This document shows positions 1-8,570 of a stretch of DNA of 64,000 bases, one piece after another. Under the pieces are notes generated by a model, which ran no database searches, was not told the DNA's origin, and saw only the letters and a program-made list of their open reading frames with translations. Position 1 is the first letter of the stretch. Every line of letters begins with the position of its first letter. The stretch spans positions 2,257,001-2,321,000 of the forward strand of contig NZ_CP021247.1 in NCBI RefSeq assembly GCF_017309955.1, given 5' to 3'. The position numbers were made by a program, and so were the translations under genes. The stretch is from Novosphingobium sp. KA1 (GTDB lineage Bacteria; Pseudomonadota; Alphaproteobacteria; Sphingomonadales; Sphingomonadaceae).

Positions 1-2210
1 GCGAGGAACGCCTGGTCGACGTGCCGATCGCGGTGTCGAGCTTCAGCGGCGACCAGCTCGCGCGCAGCGGCGCCCTCGACATCACCGACATCGCCCAGAT
101 GGCGCCCAACGTCACGCTGGAGCCTTCGCGCGGGACCAATTCCACGCTCTCCGCCTTCATTCGCGGCGTCGGCCAGCAGGATCCGGTCTCGGGCTTCGAG
201 CAGGGCGTCGGCATCTATCTCGACGACGTCTACCTCAACCGCCCGCAGGCGGCGGTGCTCGACATCTACGAGGTCCAGCGCGTCGAAGTGCTGCGCGGCC
301 CGCAGGGCACGCTTTATGGCCGCAACACCATCGGCGGCGCGGTGAAGTACGTGACCGCCGACCTTCCGGACACCTTCGCGCTCAAGGCGCGCGGCACGTA
401 TGGCACCTACAACCAGCTTGACGGCGTGGTCTCCGCCTCGGCGCCGGTCGGGGACATCGTGCGCCTCGGCGCCGCGGTGGCGCGGCTCACGCGCGATGGC
501 TTCGGCACCAACATCACCACCGGCAAGGACAACTACGACAAGGACGTCTGGGGCGCGCGCGGCACCCTGGAGATGGGCGGCCGGGGCGCCCCGGTCTCGA
601 TCCGCATCTCGGGCGACTATACCCGCGATCGCAGCAACCCGCGCGGCGGCCACCGCCTGATCGCCGGCTCGGCGGCGGGCAGCGAGATCCTGCCCGACGT
701 GTTCGACAGTGCTGGCGGCATCGACGATCCCAAGCAGGACGTCGAGGCCTGGGGCCTGGCCATGAACGTCAAGGTCGACCTGTCCGATGCGCTGAGCTTC
801 AAGTCGATCAGCGCCTGGCGCAAGGACCATTCGGCCACCCCGATCGACTTCGACGCCAGCCCGACGGTCGATCTCGACGTGCCCGCGTTCTACGACAACG
901 AGCAGCTCAGCCAGGAATTCCAGCTGGCCTACGACAAGGGGCCGCTGCAGGCGCTGGTCGGTTTCTACTGGCTCGACGCCAGCGCCGACACCTACTTCGA
1001 TTCGCGCACCTACACGACGCTGGCCACCGCCCTTCCCATGCTGACCGGCCATACCGAGGCCGATGTCAACACCAAGACCTGGGCGATCTTTGGCGACTTC
1101 ACCTACAACCTCACCGACCAGTTCAGCCTCTCGCTCGGCGGGCGCTACACCTGGGACAAGCGTGAGGCGGACATCCTCAAGCAGAGCTACATCTTCGGCG
1201 GTTCGGCCGGTTTCCAGAACCCCGGCACGCTGATTGCCACCGACACCAACTTCTCGGGCAGCGCGGTCTACAAGAAGTTCACGCCCCGTGCCTCGATCTC
1301 GTTCAAGCCCAGCCGTGACCACAACATCTACGCAAGCTACAGCCAGGGCTTCAAGGGCGGCGGCTTCGACCCGCGCGGCGCCGGCAAGAATGCGCCGACC
1401 AGCAATGCGAGCGGCGTGCCCAGCGATGCCGAGATCGCCCAGTACCTGAGCTTCAAGCCGGAAACGGTGGACAGCTACGAACTGGGCTACAAGGGCAACC
1501 TGCTGGACGGCGCGCTCTATGTCGCGGCGGCGGCGTTCCGGATGGACTACAAGGACATCCAGATCCCCGGCTCGGTGGCCTGCACGGTGAGCGGCGTGCC
1601 GACCTTCTGCGGCGTTGTCTCCAACGCGGGCAAGGCGCGCCTGCAGGGTCTTGAACTGGAAACCAATGCGACGCTGGGCCGCGACATCGCCGCTGCGGGC
1701 GACAAGCTGACCCTCTCGGGTTCGCTCGGCTACATCGATGCCAAGTTCCGCAAGTACGAGACGCTGATCGCCGGCAAGACGGTGGACGTGGCCAAGTACC
1801 GCAACATCCAGAACACCCCGAAGTGGACCGCCAGCGGCACGCTGGGTTACGATACCCCGGTGGGCGGCGGCGACCTGCTGCTTTCGACCACGGTGTCCTA
1901 CCGTTCGAAGGTCCACCAGTTCGAGTTCCCGAACCCCTACCTCGACCAGAAGGGCTATGCGCTGTGGGACGCCAGCATCGTCTACACCGCGCCCGATGGC
2001 CGCTGGAGCCTGGGTGTCCACGGCAAGAACATCCTCGACAAGGAGTACATCACCTCGGGCTACAGCTACATCCGTCAGGATGCGACGACCGGGGCGATCG
2101 TCACCAATGCCTCCGGCCAGCCGATCCCGACGCTGGGCACGCAGGGCACGCTGACCGGCTTCTATGGCAACCCGCGCCAGGTCTTCGTGACGGGCACGGT
2201 GAAGTTCTGA
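1..2210 (+). CDS. TonB-dependent outer-membrane receptor, 5' end outside the window
   Basis: The reading frame is open to the left edge (codons before position 21 read EERLVDVPIAV, a common start of the mature plug domain), so the GTG at 21 is not the real start and the signal peptide and TonB box lie outside the window. Plug-domain signatures are visible: IRGVGQQDP, GVGIYLDDVYLNR, and VLRGPQGTLYGRNTIGGAV. The rest is a beta-barrel of about 600 residues ending in the typical aromatic-rich strand (VFVTGTVKF). The family imports large or scarce solutes across the outer membrane using TonB/ExbBD energy. The substrate is not evident. The following hydrolase and MFS carrier could process and import the same ligand, but the 164-bp gap and a strong hairpin separate them. 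Confidence in the family is very high, in the substrate nil. Confidence 0.95.
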   Translation, partial: EERLVDVPIAVSSFSGDQLARSGALDITDIAQMAPNVTLEPSRGTNSTLSAFIRGVGQQDPVSGFEQGVGIYLDDVYLNRPQAAVLDIYEVQRVEVLRGPQGTLYGRNTIGGAVKYVTADLPDTFALKARGTYGTYNQLDGVVSASAPVGDIVRLGAAVARLTRDGFGTNITTGKDNYDKDVWGARGTLEMGGRGAPVSIRISGDYTRDRSNPRGGHRLIAGSAAGSEILPDVFDSAGGIDDPKQDVEAWGLAMNVKVDLSDALSFKSISAWRKDHSATPIDFDASPTVDLDVPAFYDNEQLSQEFQLAYDKGPLQALVGFYWLDASADTYFDSRTYTTLATALPMLTGHTEADVNTKTWAIFGDFTYNLTDQFSLSLGGRYTWDKREADILKQSYIFGGSAGFQNPGTLIATDTNFSGSAVYKKFTPRASISFKPSRDHNIYASYSQGFKGGGFDPRGAGKNAPTSNASGVPSDAEIAQYLSFKPETVDSYELGYKGNLLDGALYVAAAAFRMDYKDIQIPGSVACTVSGVPTFCGVVSNAGKARLQGLELETNATLGRDIAAAGDKLTLSGSLGYIDAKFRKYETLIAGKTVDVAKYRNIQNTPKWTASGTLGYDTPVGGGDLLLSTTVSYRSKVHQFEFPNPYLDQKGYALWDASIVYTAPDGRWSLGVHGKNILDKEYITSGYSYIRQDATTGAIVTNASGQPIPTLGTQGTLTGFYGNPRQVFVTGTVKF

Positions 2211-2262
2211 TTGCGCGCCCGGGTGCCGCGGCTTCGGTCCCGCGCCCGGGCAAGGCAGGGGG

Positions 2263-2294
2263 CATGGGCCCCGCTGGCGACAGCGGGGCCCATG
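2263..2294. terminator. Perfect 14-bp stem-loop after the TonB receptor
   Basis: CATGGGCCCCGCTG and CAGCGGGGCCCATG form a perfect 14-bp stem around a GCGA tetraloop. There is no run of T after it, so it may be a processing or stabilising hairpin rather than a classical intrinsic terminator. It is followed by two direct copies of GGTGACCCTTGCC (2294-2306 and 2311-2323). Confidence 0.6.
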
Positions 2295-2374
2295 GTGACC
2301 CTTGCCCCTTGGTGACCCTTGCCATTCCGCCACGCCGGGACTGCAGTCGGGCCTATCCTGAAGGACTTTCGTAG

Positions 2375-3244
2375 ATGGACTATCGCCTCCACCGCTATCG
2401 CAGCGCCTGCGGGCGGCTGGATCTGGCCGCGCGGGACTATCCGGCGCGCGATGCGGCTGCGCCGGTGCTGCTGATGATGCATGGCCTCACCCGCAACAGC
2501 GCCGATTTCGAGCCGCTCGCCGCGCACCTTGCGGGCGACTACCGGCTGGTCGTGCCCGACCAGCGCGGGCGCGGCCTGTCGCAGTGGGACCCGGAGCCGG
2601 CGCGCTACCGCCCCGATGTCTACGCGCAGGACATGCTGGCGCTGCTGGACGGGCTGGGCATCGCCCGGGCCTGCCTGATCGGCACGTCGATGGGCGGGCT
2701 CATGGCCATGGTGATGAACGCGCTGCGGCCGGATCTTGCCAGCGGTTTCGTGTTCAACGACATCGGCCCGGTGCTCGATCCTGCCGGGATCGCGCGGATC
2801 CAGGGCTATGTCGGACCGGCCGGGCCGATGGCTTCGTGGACCGAGGCGGCGGCGCGCTGCCGGGCGTCGAATGCCCCGGCCTTTCCCGATTACGGCAGCC
2901 GCGAGTGGCAGGCCTTTGCCCGGCGTACCTGCCGCGAGCAGGCCGATGGCCGGGTGGTGCTCGATTACGACCCGGCGATCGCCCAGAGCATGGCGGGCGA
3001 CGAGCCGCAGACGGTGCCGCCCGATCTCTGGCCCTTGTGGGAGGGGCTCGCCGGCCGCCCGGTGCTGGTGGTGCGCGGCGAACTTTCCGATCTTTTGAGC
3101 CGGGAAACCGAACGGGAGATGGCGCAGCGCCACGCCGGGCCCTACAGCCATGCCGACGTGCCGCGCGTCGGCCACGCCCCGATCCTCGACGAGACGCCCG
3201 CGCTGGCGGCGATCCTCGCCTTCCTCAAGGACCATATCGGCTGA
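2375..3244 (+). CDS. Alpha/beta-fold hydrolase
   Basis: A 289-residue cytoplasmic-looking protein with no signal peptide. The alpha/beta-hydrolase hallmarks are present: oxyanion-loop MMHGLTR (residues 34-40), strand and loop VVPDQRGRGLS (59-69), nucleophile elbow GTSMGG with Ser105, a likely acid in ELSDLLS (around 237) and the catalytic His267 in RVGHAP. The ATG is preceded by AAGGA with about ten bases of spacing. The stop is one base before the start of the MFS gene, so the two are co-transcribed. Members of this family hydrolyse esters, lactones, amides or haloalkanes, and the sequence does not reveal which. A hydrolase acting on the solute carried by the neighbouring MFS protein is a reasonable inference only. 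Confidence 0.88.
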   Translation: MDYRLHRYRSACGRLDLAARDYPARDAAAPVLLMMHGLTRNSADFEPLAAHLAGDYRLVVPDQRGRGLSQWDPEPARYRPDVYAQDMLALLDGLGIARACLIGTSMGGLMAMVMNALRPDLASGFVFNDIGPVLDPAGIARIQGYVGPAGPMASWTEAAARCRASNAPAFPDYGSREWQAFARRTCREQADGRVVLDYDPAIAQSMAGDEPQTVPPDLWPLWEGLAGRPVLVVRGELSDLLSRETEREMAQRHAGPYSHADVPRVGHAPILDETPALAAILAFLKDHIG

Positions 3245-3245
3245 C

Positions 3246-4508
3246 ATGAGCCAGAACGCTGTCAATTCGCACAAGCCCTCATCGCCCGGTCTCGTTCTGG
3301 CGATGCTGCTCCTGGTCTATATCTTCAACTTCGTCGACCGGCAGATCCTGGCGATCCTGGCCGCCCCGATCCAGCAGGACCTCGGGCTCGACGACGCCCA
3401 GATGGGCATGCTCGGCGGGCTGGCCTTCGCGATCCTCTATTCGACGCTCGGGGTGCCGCTGGCCTGGCTGGCGGACCGCACCAGCCGCTCCTGGGTGATC
3501 ACCGGTTCGCTGCTGGTCTGGAGCCTGTTCACCGCGCTATGCGGCGCGGCGCAGGGGTTCTGGCACCTGTTTGTCGCCCGGCTCGGCGTCGGCGTGGGCG
3601 AGGCGGGCGGGGTCGCGCCCTCCTATGCGGTGATCGGCGATCATTTCCCCAGCGAGAAGCGCGCCTTTGCGCTCTCGATCTATTCGCTGGGCATTCCCAT
3701 CGGCGCGGCGACCGGGGTGCTGGCGGGCGGCTACGTCGCCGCGCGGGTGGACTGGCGCGCGGCCTTTGTGGTCGTCGGGCTGGCCGGGCTGCTGGCGGCG
3801 GTGCCGTTCCGCATGGTGGTGCGCGACAAGCCCCGTCCCGCAACGGCCGCGCCCACGGTCCGGTTCGGTGAAGTGGCCGCCACGCTGGCGCGCAAGAAGG
3901 CGTTCTGGCTGCTTTCGTTTGGCGCCGCCTCCAGTTCGATGCTCGGCTATGGCATCATGTTCTGGATGCCGAGCCTGCTGCAGCGCAGCTTCGGGCTCGA
4001 TCTAGTCGAGACCTCGTGGTTCCTCGGCGCGATCCTGCTGATGGGCGGCACCGTGGGCGTGCTGGCGGGCGGGCGCCTCGCCGACCGGCTGGGCTCGGCC
4101 GACCGCGCTTTCTACGGCTGGGTTCCCGCGGTCGCCTACGTGATCGCGGTGCCGCTCTACGCAGGCGGTATCTGGACCCACAGCGTGCCGACCGCCTTCC
4201 TGCTGTTCCTGTTGCCGCAGGCGCTCGCCTATGTCTGGCTTGGGCCGGTGACGAGCGCGGTCCAGCACCTGGTCGAGCCGGCCGCGCGCGCCACTGCCTC
4301 GGCGCTGTTCCTGCTGATCAACAACCTCATCGGCCTTGGCGGCGGCATCTATGCGCTGGGCGCGCTGTCGAAGGCGCTGGCGCCGGTCTGGGGCGGCGAG
4401 GCGCTGCGCTATTCGATGCTGATCGGCCTTGCGCTCTATCTTCTGGCGGCGCTGCTGATGGCGCTGGCAGGCCCGGCACTGCGGCGCGAATGGGTGCGGG
4501 AGGGCTGA
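3246..4508 (+). CDS. MFS transporter, spinster-like
   Basis: A 420-residue inner-membrane carrier with about twelve hydrophobic segments. The N-terminal FNFVDRQILAIL motif and the loop-2/3 signature LAWLADRTSR are typical of the spinster-like MFS group common in sphingomonads. The chosen ATG follows the hydrolase stop by one base; an upstream extension of the frame only overlaps the hydrolase gene. It is tightly linked to the hydrolase, which suggests uptake or efflux of that enzyme's substrate or product. The substrate is unknown. The C-terminal half has the duplicated loop GRLADRLGSADR, as expected for an intact 6+6 MFS fold. No frameshift or truncation is seen. Confidence 0.9.
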   Translation: MSQNAVNSHKPSSPGLVLAMLLLVYIFNFVDRQILAILAAPIQQDLGLDDAQMGMLGGLAFAILYSTLGVPLAWLADRTSRSWVITGSLLVWSLFTALCGAAQGFWHLFVARLGVGVGEAGGVAPSYAVIGDHFPSEKRAFALSIYSLGIPIGAATGVLAGGYVAARVDWRAAFVVVGLAGLLAAVPFRMVVRDKPRPATAAPTVRFGEVAATLARKKAFWLLSFGAASSSMLGYGIMFWMPSLLQRSFGLDLVETSWFLGAILLMGGTVGVLAGGRLADRLGSADRAFYGWVPAVAYVIAVPLYAGGIWTHSVPTAFLLFLLPQALAYVWLGPVTSAVQHLVEPAARATASALFLLINNLIGLGGGIYALGALSKALAPVWGGEALRYSMLIGLALYLLAALLMALAGPALRREWVREG

Positions 4509-4562
4509 CCGGCAAGCCGGGGCTGGATAAGGCGGGATCGGCGGTATAGGGTCGGGGCCGGG

Positions 4563-5183
4563 ATGTTCTGGCAATTGACCGAGTTTACCGGAAAGCGGCC
4601 GCTAGGCGTCGCGGCGGGCCTTGCCCCCGTGCTGGTGCTGGTGCTGGTGCTGGTGCTGGTGCTGGTGCTGGTGCTGGTGCTAGTGCTGGTGCTGGCCCCG
4701 CTGCCCGCCCGTGCCGATCCCGCGCGGGCGGTCGTCACGGCTGATGCCCGGCTCGATTTCGGGCGCATGGTGGTGGTCGGCAGCGGCAGCCGCAGGGTGA
4801 CCGCGGCGGGCGCGGTGGTCGACAGCGGCGTCATGCCCGCGCCCGGCGGCACTACCCGTCCCGCCCAGTTCACCGTCTCCTACGACCGCGGCAACGAAAG
4901 CCGCCGTCCGCTCGACGTCACGCTGGAAGTGGTGCTTTCGGCGCCGGGTGCGGTCGACGCCGGCGGGGTGTCCGGACGGCTTTCCGCCTTCGAGACCGAC
5001 TTGCCCGGCTATGCCGCGATCGCGCCGGGGCAGGTCCTGCAGATCACTCTCCCGAATTGCACCCAGCGCGTCTGTTCGCGCAGCTTCCGGGTCGGCGCAC
5101 GCATCGACCTGACGCGCAGCTATGGCGGCGGCACCTTGAACCTGCCGCTGCCGATCGATGCCACGCTCGTGAATGTCGACTAG
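4563..5183 (+). CDS. Exported DUF4402-like protein with (VL)11 signal peptide
   Basis: A 206-residue protein, first of four small exported proteins ahead of a chaperone-usher pair. The N-terminus has a positive patch (GKR) and then eleven Val-Leu pairs encoded by a hexanucleotide microsatellite, ending in a plausible signal peptidase site (ARA-D). The mature part is beta-rich, has RLDFGRMVV near its start, as DUF4402 proteins usually have, and ends with a strand-like DATLVNV. Two cysteines (NCTQRVC, around residue 165-171) could form a disulfide. By position it is probably a minor fimbrial subunit or tip protein, but it is the most divergent of the four. The ATG has only a weak GGGGCCGGG upstream, so the start is not certain. 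Confidence 0.65.
   Translation: MFWQLTEFTGKRPLGVAAGLAPVLVLVLVLVLVLVLVLVLVLVLAPLPARADPARAVVTADARLDFGRMVVVGSGSRRVTAAGAVVDSGVMPAPGGTTRPAQFTVSYDRGNESRRPLDVTLEVVLSAPGAVDAGGVSGRLSAFETDLPGYAAIAPGQVLQITLPNCTQRVCSRSFRVGARIDLTRSYGGGTLNLPLPIDATLVNVD
4629..4694 (+). repeat. Hexanucleotide microsatellite, 11 units, in a signal peptide
   Basis: Eleven tandem GTGCTG units (66 bp), with one silent change in unit nine (GTGCTA). It encodes alternating Val-Leu in the hydrophobic core of the signal peptide. The unit is a multiple of three, so slippage would change h-region length by two residues per unit and keep the frame. Confidence 0.97.
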
Positions 5184-5352
5184 GATATTCGACTAGGGCA
5201 ATCGCCCCGTGCATTCACCCAGTACATTTCCTTAGCTGGGGCGACGGCCGGTCTTGCGATTCTTTTCCTAAAATGAAGCCGGACGCCTCCGAAACGGCTC
5301 GGGCGCGGAACCGTTGCGCGGTTCGCTCGTTTGCACGCAGCGAAGTGCATCC

Positions 5353-5408
5353 CGGTGTCTGGCCGGCGTCTGGCCCGGTGTCTGGCCCTGCGTCTGACCC
5401 GGTGTCCG
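5353..5408. repeat. Degenerate 12-bp tandem repeat in the gap before the second DUF4402 gene
   Basis: About four and a half units of a 12-bp sequence like CGGTGTCTGGCC, with variants CGGCGTCTGGCC and CTGCGTCTGACC. It lies in the 295-bp gap 5184-5478, about 70 bp before the next start codon. I see no gene in that gap. The repeat gives misleading Asp-Thr-Gly-Pro-like open frames on the minus strand. Confidence 0.85.
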
Positions 5409-5478
5409 GCGACGATGCGCTGGCAAGGGGGAGTTCCGGAAAACCGCGGTCTTCGGATCGTGAACGCGAGTGTGTCCA

Positions 5479-6090
5479 ATGCCCCGTTCCCCTGCCTTGC
5501 CCGTTACCGGAGGCCTGCTTGCTGCAGAGGCGGTGGGGTTGGCGGTGGGGATGGCGCTGATGGCGCCCGCTTGCGCGCTCGCTGCCGAGGCGCCTGCGGG
5601 CGCTTATTCCAGCGGGATCGCCAGCGCGACCGTGGTCGCGCCGCTTGCGGTTCGTTCGCTCAGCGATCTCGATTTTGGCGCGGTGGGCGATGTCGGCCGT
5701 GAGGGCGGGAGTCTCGTGATCGTGCCGGGCAGCACCCAGGCGCGGTATGGCGGTGCGGCACGCCTCGCCTGCCCGGTCGGGGAGGAGACTTGTGCCATGC
5801 CCCATGCGGCGCGGCTGCGGGTGGAGGGGGAGCCCGGACGGGCCTACCGGGTGCTGCTGCCCGATGCCGTCGAGGCGCAATCGGTCGCGGCGGACGGCGC
5901 GCCGTTGTCCCGCCTGCCGGTATCCAGTCTCACCGTACGCACCGACAGCAGGCCGCAATCGGATGGGCAGGGCGTGCTGGGCGAGGACGGCGGCGACGGA
6001 TTCGAGATCGGCGGCGAACTGGACATCCCGCCCGGCACCAGGGCTTCCCACTACCGGGCGCAAGTTCCCGTCATCGTGGTCTATGGGTGA
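5479..6090 (+). CDS. DUF4402-type exported protein
   Basis: About 203 residues from the ATG chosen here; a GTG nine bases upstream is an alternative. The N-terminus (MPRSPALPV, then a hydrophobic stretch ending in ALAAEA) looks like a signal peptide. The mature protein starts with SGIASATVVAPLAVRSLSDLDFGAV, matching the DUF4402 pattern of a short strand, VVAP, and then L-x-FG. Two cysteines (LACPVGEETC) probably form a disulfide. It ends in a strand (AQVPVIVVYG), as expected for a subunit that is completed by donor-strand exchange. It lies between related genes and upstream of a PapD-like chaperone, so a fimbrial subunit role is inferred. Length and cysteines set it apart from the smaller subunit at 6317. 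Confidence 0.72.
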   Translation: MPRSPALPVTGGLLAAEAVGLAVGMALMAPACALAAEAPAGAYSSGIASATVVAPLAVRSLSDLDFGAVGDVGREGGSLVIVPGSTQARYGGAARLACPVGEETCAMPHAARLRVEGEPGRAYRVLLPDAVEAQSVAADGAPLSRLPVSSLTVRTDSRPQSDGQGVLGEDGGDGFEIGGELDIPPGTRASHYRAQVPVIVVYG

Positions 6091-6316
6091 CTTGCGGGTT
6101 AGTTGACGGTTTCGATCAGACAAGAGGATGAGACCCGTCGTGCTTTGGTATGAACCCGGAGTCTTGGTGAGTTTTCAGTAATATTCCTGAGGCTAACTCC
6201 TTAGTTAACACGGGGTGCCCAATTCGGGGCCGCATGACGAGACTACATGCGGAAACGGGGAGCTTCGTGCCGCCCGGAGGGTCGCAGACGCCGGGCATCT
6301 CTGAGGGGTACTAATC

Positions 6317-6814
6317 ATGAAGAAGCTTGCTCTTGTTTCCGCCGTGGCGGTCGCCGCCGCTTCGTCGCTCTTTGCGGTTTCCGCGTTCGCCGCGACCACG
6401 CAGGGCACTGCCACCGCCACCGTGGTGGCACCGATCACCCTGACCCACACTTCGGGTGCGGCCCTGGCCTTCGGTTCGTTCACCGCGGGCACCGGCGGTA
6501 CGGTCGTGGTGACCTCGGCTGGCGCCGGTTCGAAGACCGGCGGCGTCGTCTTCGTGGCGGGTTCGGCCAATACCGCGGACGCCTTCACCGTCGGCGGCGA
6601 TGCCAGCCGGGCCTTCACCATCTCGACCACCGGCGGCAATGTTTCCAGCGGTGCCAACACGATGGCCTTCACCACCACGCCTTCGTCGACCAGCGGCACG
6701 CTGAGCGCCTCGGGCGCGGCGAGCTTCACCGTGGGCGGCACGCTGACCGTCGCATCGACGGCGGCGGCCGGCAGCTACACCGGCAGCTACGACGCGACCG
6801 TCACCTATAACTGA
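6317..6814 (+). CDS. DUF4402 protein, probable major fimbrial subunit
   Basis: A 165-residue protein with a textbook signal peptide (MKKLALVSAVAVAAASSLFA, cleavage near AFA-ATT). The mature part is rich in Thr, Ser, Ala and Gly and starts with TATATVVAPITLTHTSGAAL then FGSF, the DUF4402 signature; it ends in a strand SYTGSYDATVTYN. It has a strong GAGGGG ribosome binding site eight bases before the ATG. A very stable hairpin follows the gene, which would protect and separate its message from the downstream genes, as is usual for abundant pilins. For these reasons I propose it as the major subunit of the fimbria. No biochemical role is otherwise evident. It has no cysteine. Confidence 0.8.
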   Translation: MKKLALVSAVAVAAASSLFAVSAFAATTQGTATATVVAPITLTHTSGAALAFGSFTAGTGGTVVVTSAGAGSKTGGVVFVAGSANTADAFTVGGDASRAFTISTTGGNVSSGANTMAFTTTPSSTSGTLSASGAASFTVGGTLTVASTAAAGSYTGSYDATVTYN

Positions 6815-6855
6815 TCGCGAAGCAAGCGGGCCTTCGCAGCGAGGGCCGCTTCGGC

Positions 6856-6885
6856 CGGTGCCTGCCGTGGGGGCGGCAGGCACCG
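6856..6885. terminator. 12-bp hairpin behind the putative major subunit
   Basis: CGGTGCCTGCCG pairs perfectly with CGGCAGGCACCG around a six-base G-rich loop. There is no T tract. It lies between the putative major subunit and the next subunit gene, where partial termination or mRNA protection is common in fimbrial operons. Confidence 0.6.
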
Positions 6886-6915
6886 CATGACCAGCACCCG
6901 CAACGAGGACCAGGG

Positions 6916-7485
6916 ATGACCGGGAGGAGACGATACCGGCCGATCTTGGCTGACCGCGCGCGTCTGGCGGGGGCCGGGCTTGCGGCCATGCTGCTTGCGG
7001 CGCTGCCGGGGCAGGGACTGGGGCAGGTACTGGCGGCCGGGGCAAAAGGCGCGGCCACGGCGGAAGTCGTGGCGCCGACCCAGATCGTGCCGCTTGCCTA
7101 TCTGCGCTTCGGCAGCTTCGCGCGGCCCACGAGTGCGGGTACGGAAACGGTGAGCGCCGCCAGCGCCGTCAGCGGCACCGGCGGCATGGCGGCGAACCTG
7201 TCGATGCCGCAGGGAACCGGCGGGCGCGGGGCGGCCAGCTTCCAGCTCAACGGCCAGCCTCGCCGCATCTATATCGTCGACCTGCCTGCCCAGGCGACGA
7301 TCGCTTCCGGCAGCGCGACGATGACGGTCAGCAATTTCACGTCCGACACGGTGGGCATCGGCATCGGCCAGCTCGACGCTTCGGGCCGCGACATACTCAG
7401 CGTCGGCGGCACCCTCAACGTGTCGGCCAATCAGGCCGCCGGGGACTATTCCGGTACTTTCCCGCTGACCGTCTACTACCTGTAA
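6916..7485 (+). CDS. DUF4402-type exported protein, minor subunit candidate
   Basis: A 189-residue protein beginning MTGRRRYRP, with a positively charged n-region, a hydrophobic core (AGAGLAAMLLAALPG) and a probable cleavage near LAAGA. The mature part shows the DUF4402 pattern KGAATAEVVAPTQIVPLAYLRFGSF and finishes with SGTFPLTVYYL, the alternating strand expected at the C-terminus. There is no cysteine. It follows the hairpin at 6856-6885 and precedes the chaperone by about 100 bp. It is most like the protein at 6317 but longer at the N-terminus. Role as an adaptor or minor pilin is inferred from position only. Confidence 0.75.
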   Translation: MTGRRRYRPILADRARLAGAGLAAMLLAALPGQGLGQVLAAGAKGAATAEVVAPTQIVPLAYLRFGSFARPTSAGTETVSAASAVSGTGGMAANLSMPQGTGGRGAASFQLNGQPRRIYIVDLPAQATIASGSATMTVSNFTSDTVGIGIGQLDASGRDILSVGGTLNVSANQAAGDYSGTFPLTVYYL

Positions 7486-7589
7486 GGGGCTATTTGAGGG
7501 CGGCCCCGGCCCGCGAAATTCGCTTTTCGGGAATGTCCGGACGGGCTCTAAATACCTAAGTATCATTGCTTGGGATTCCAGACAGTTGC

Positions 7590-8570
7590 ATGGTTAATCC
7601 CGATCAAGGACATTCGGGGGTCGCAGTCTTGCGCGTGGTATCGGTAGTGGGGGGCGGTGCGCGGCTGCTGCGCGCCGGTGGTTTGGCGAGCCTGTGTCTG
7701 GCCGGGGCCGCCGTGGCGCAGGACGAGCCGTTGCAGGCGCCGCCGCCCCAGGCCGCCGCTTCGGTGCCCGAGGGCGCCGTGGGCGGCATGGGAGACATCA
7801 ACCTCTACCCCAAGCGCGTGGTGATCGACGAGCGTACGCGCATCGCCTCGGTCGGGCTCTACAACCGCAGCATCGAGCGCGGCGAGTACGATATCGCCAT
7901 TGCCGACAAGGTGATGACCGGCGACGGCCGGCTGCTCGATGCCGAGGCGGTGGCTCCTGCCGAGCGGGCCCGGCTTCATGGCGCTGCCGCGATGCTGCGC
8001 TGGTCGCCGCGCCGGGTGGTGCTGGGCGGCAGCGAGGCGCAGACCATCCGCATCATGGCGCGGGTCGCCCCCGATACGCCGCCGGGCGAATACCGCGCGC
8101 ACTTTTCCGCCGTGGCGGTGCCGCCCGCCGATGCCTCCTACTCGATCGAGCAGGCGGCGGGCGCCGCCAGGCAGGGGGCGATCGGCGTGCGCATCGTCCC
8201 GCGTTTCGGCATCTCGATCCCGGTGATCGTCCGCATCGGCCAGACCACGCTGACGGCGGGGATCGAAAGCCCCCGGATCGTGGCGCTGCCGGGCGGGCGC
8301 AAGGCGCTGCAACTGACGATCACCCGGGCGGGCACGCGCTCGGCCTTTGGCGACATCGCGGTGACCGCGCCGGGGGCCAAGGCGCCGCTGGCCCTGCTCA
8401 AGGGGCTGGGCGTCTATACCGAGATCGACGCGCGGCAGGTGACCGTGCCCTTCGATGCCGGCGCCGATCCGCGTTTCCTCGCAAGCGGCGCGAAGCTCAC
8501 CGTTACCTACACCGATGACGACGCCGAGCCCGGCAAAGTGCTGGCCAGCCGGGATCTCATCGTGCCGTGA
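7590..8570 (+). CDS. PapD-like periplasmic fimbrial chaperone
   Basis: About 326 residues from the ATG at 7590; a TTG 24 bases upstream is in frame but less likely. After a signal-like N-terminus (GGLASLCLAGAAVAQ) the chaperone immunoglobulin fold is recognisable: INLYPKRVVIDERTRIASVGLYNRS for the first strands and PRRVVLGGSEAQTIRIMARV for the F1-G1 region, which normally carries the subunit-binding strand. The second domain contains VRIVPRFGISIPVIVRIG. It would hold DUF4402 subunits in the periplasm and deliver them to the usher encoded next. It is longer than classical PapD (about 220 residues), as is common in this atypical type. Its stop overlaps the GTG of the next reading frame by four bases. 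Confidence 0.82.
   Translation: MVNPDQGHSGVAVLRVVSVVGGGARLLRAGGLASLCLAGAAVAQDEPLQAPPPQAAASVPEGAVGGMGDINLYPKRVVIDERTRIASVGLYNRSIERGEYDIAIADKVMTGDGRLLDAEAVAPAERARLHGAAAMLRWSPRRVVLGGSEAQTIRIMARVAPDTPPGEYRAHFSAVAVPPADASYSIEQAAGAARQGAIGVRIVPRFGISIPVIVRIGQTTLTAGIESPRIVALPGGRKALQLTITRAGTRSAFGDIAVTAPGAKAPLALLKGLGVYTEIDARQVTVPFDAGADPRFLASGAKLTVTYTDDDAEPGKVLASRDLIVP

Noticed and set aside
4436..4873. Minus-strand frame with a Ser-Thr repeat
   Set aside because: It is the reverse reading of the GTGCTG microsatellite. The plus strand gives a sensible signal peptide and an exported protein.
5215..6123. Minus-strand frame with Asp-Thr-Gly-Pro repeats
   Set aside because: It is the reverse reading of the 12-bp repeat and of the DUF4402 gene at 5479. 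No start signal or family match.
7552..7566. Small dyad ATAC-CTAA-GTAT before the chaperone gene as an operator
   Set aside because: Four-base arms are too short to claim, and I find no second copy upstream of other genes in the window.
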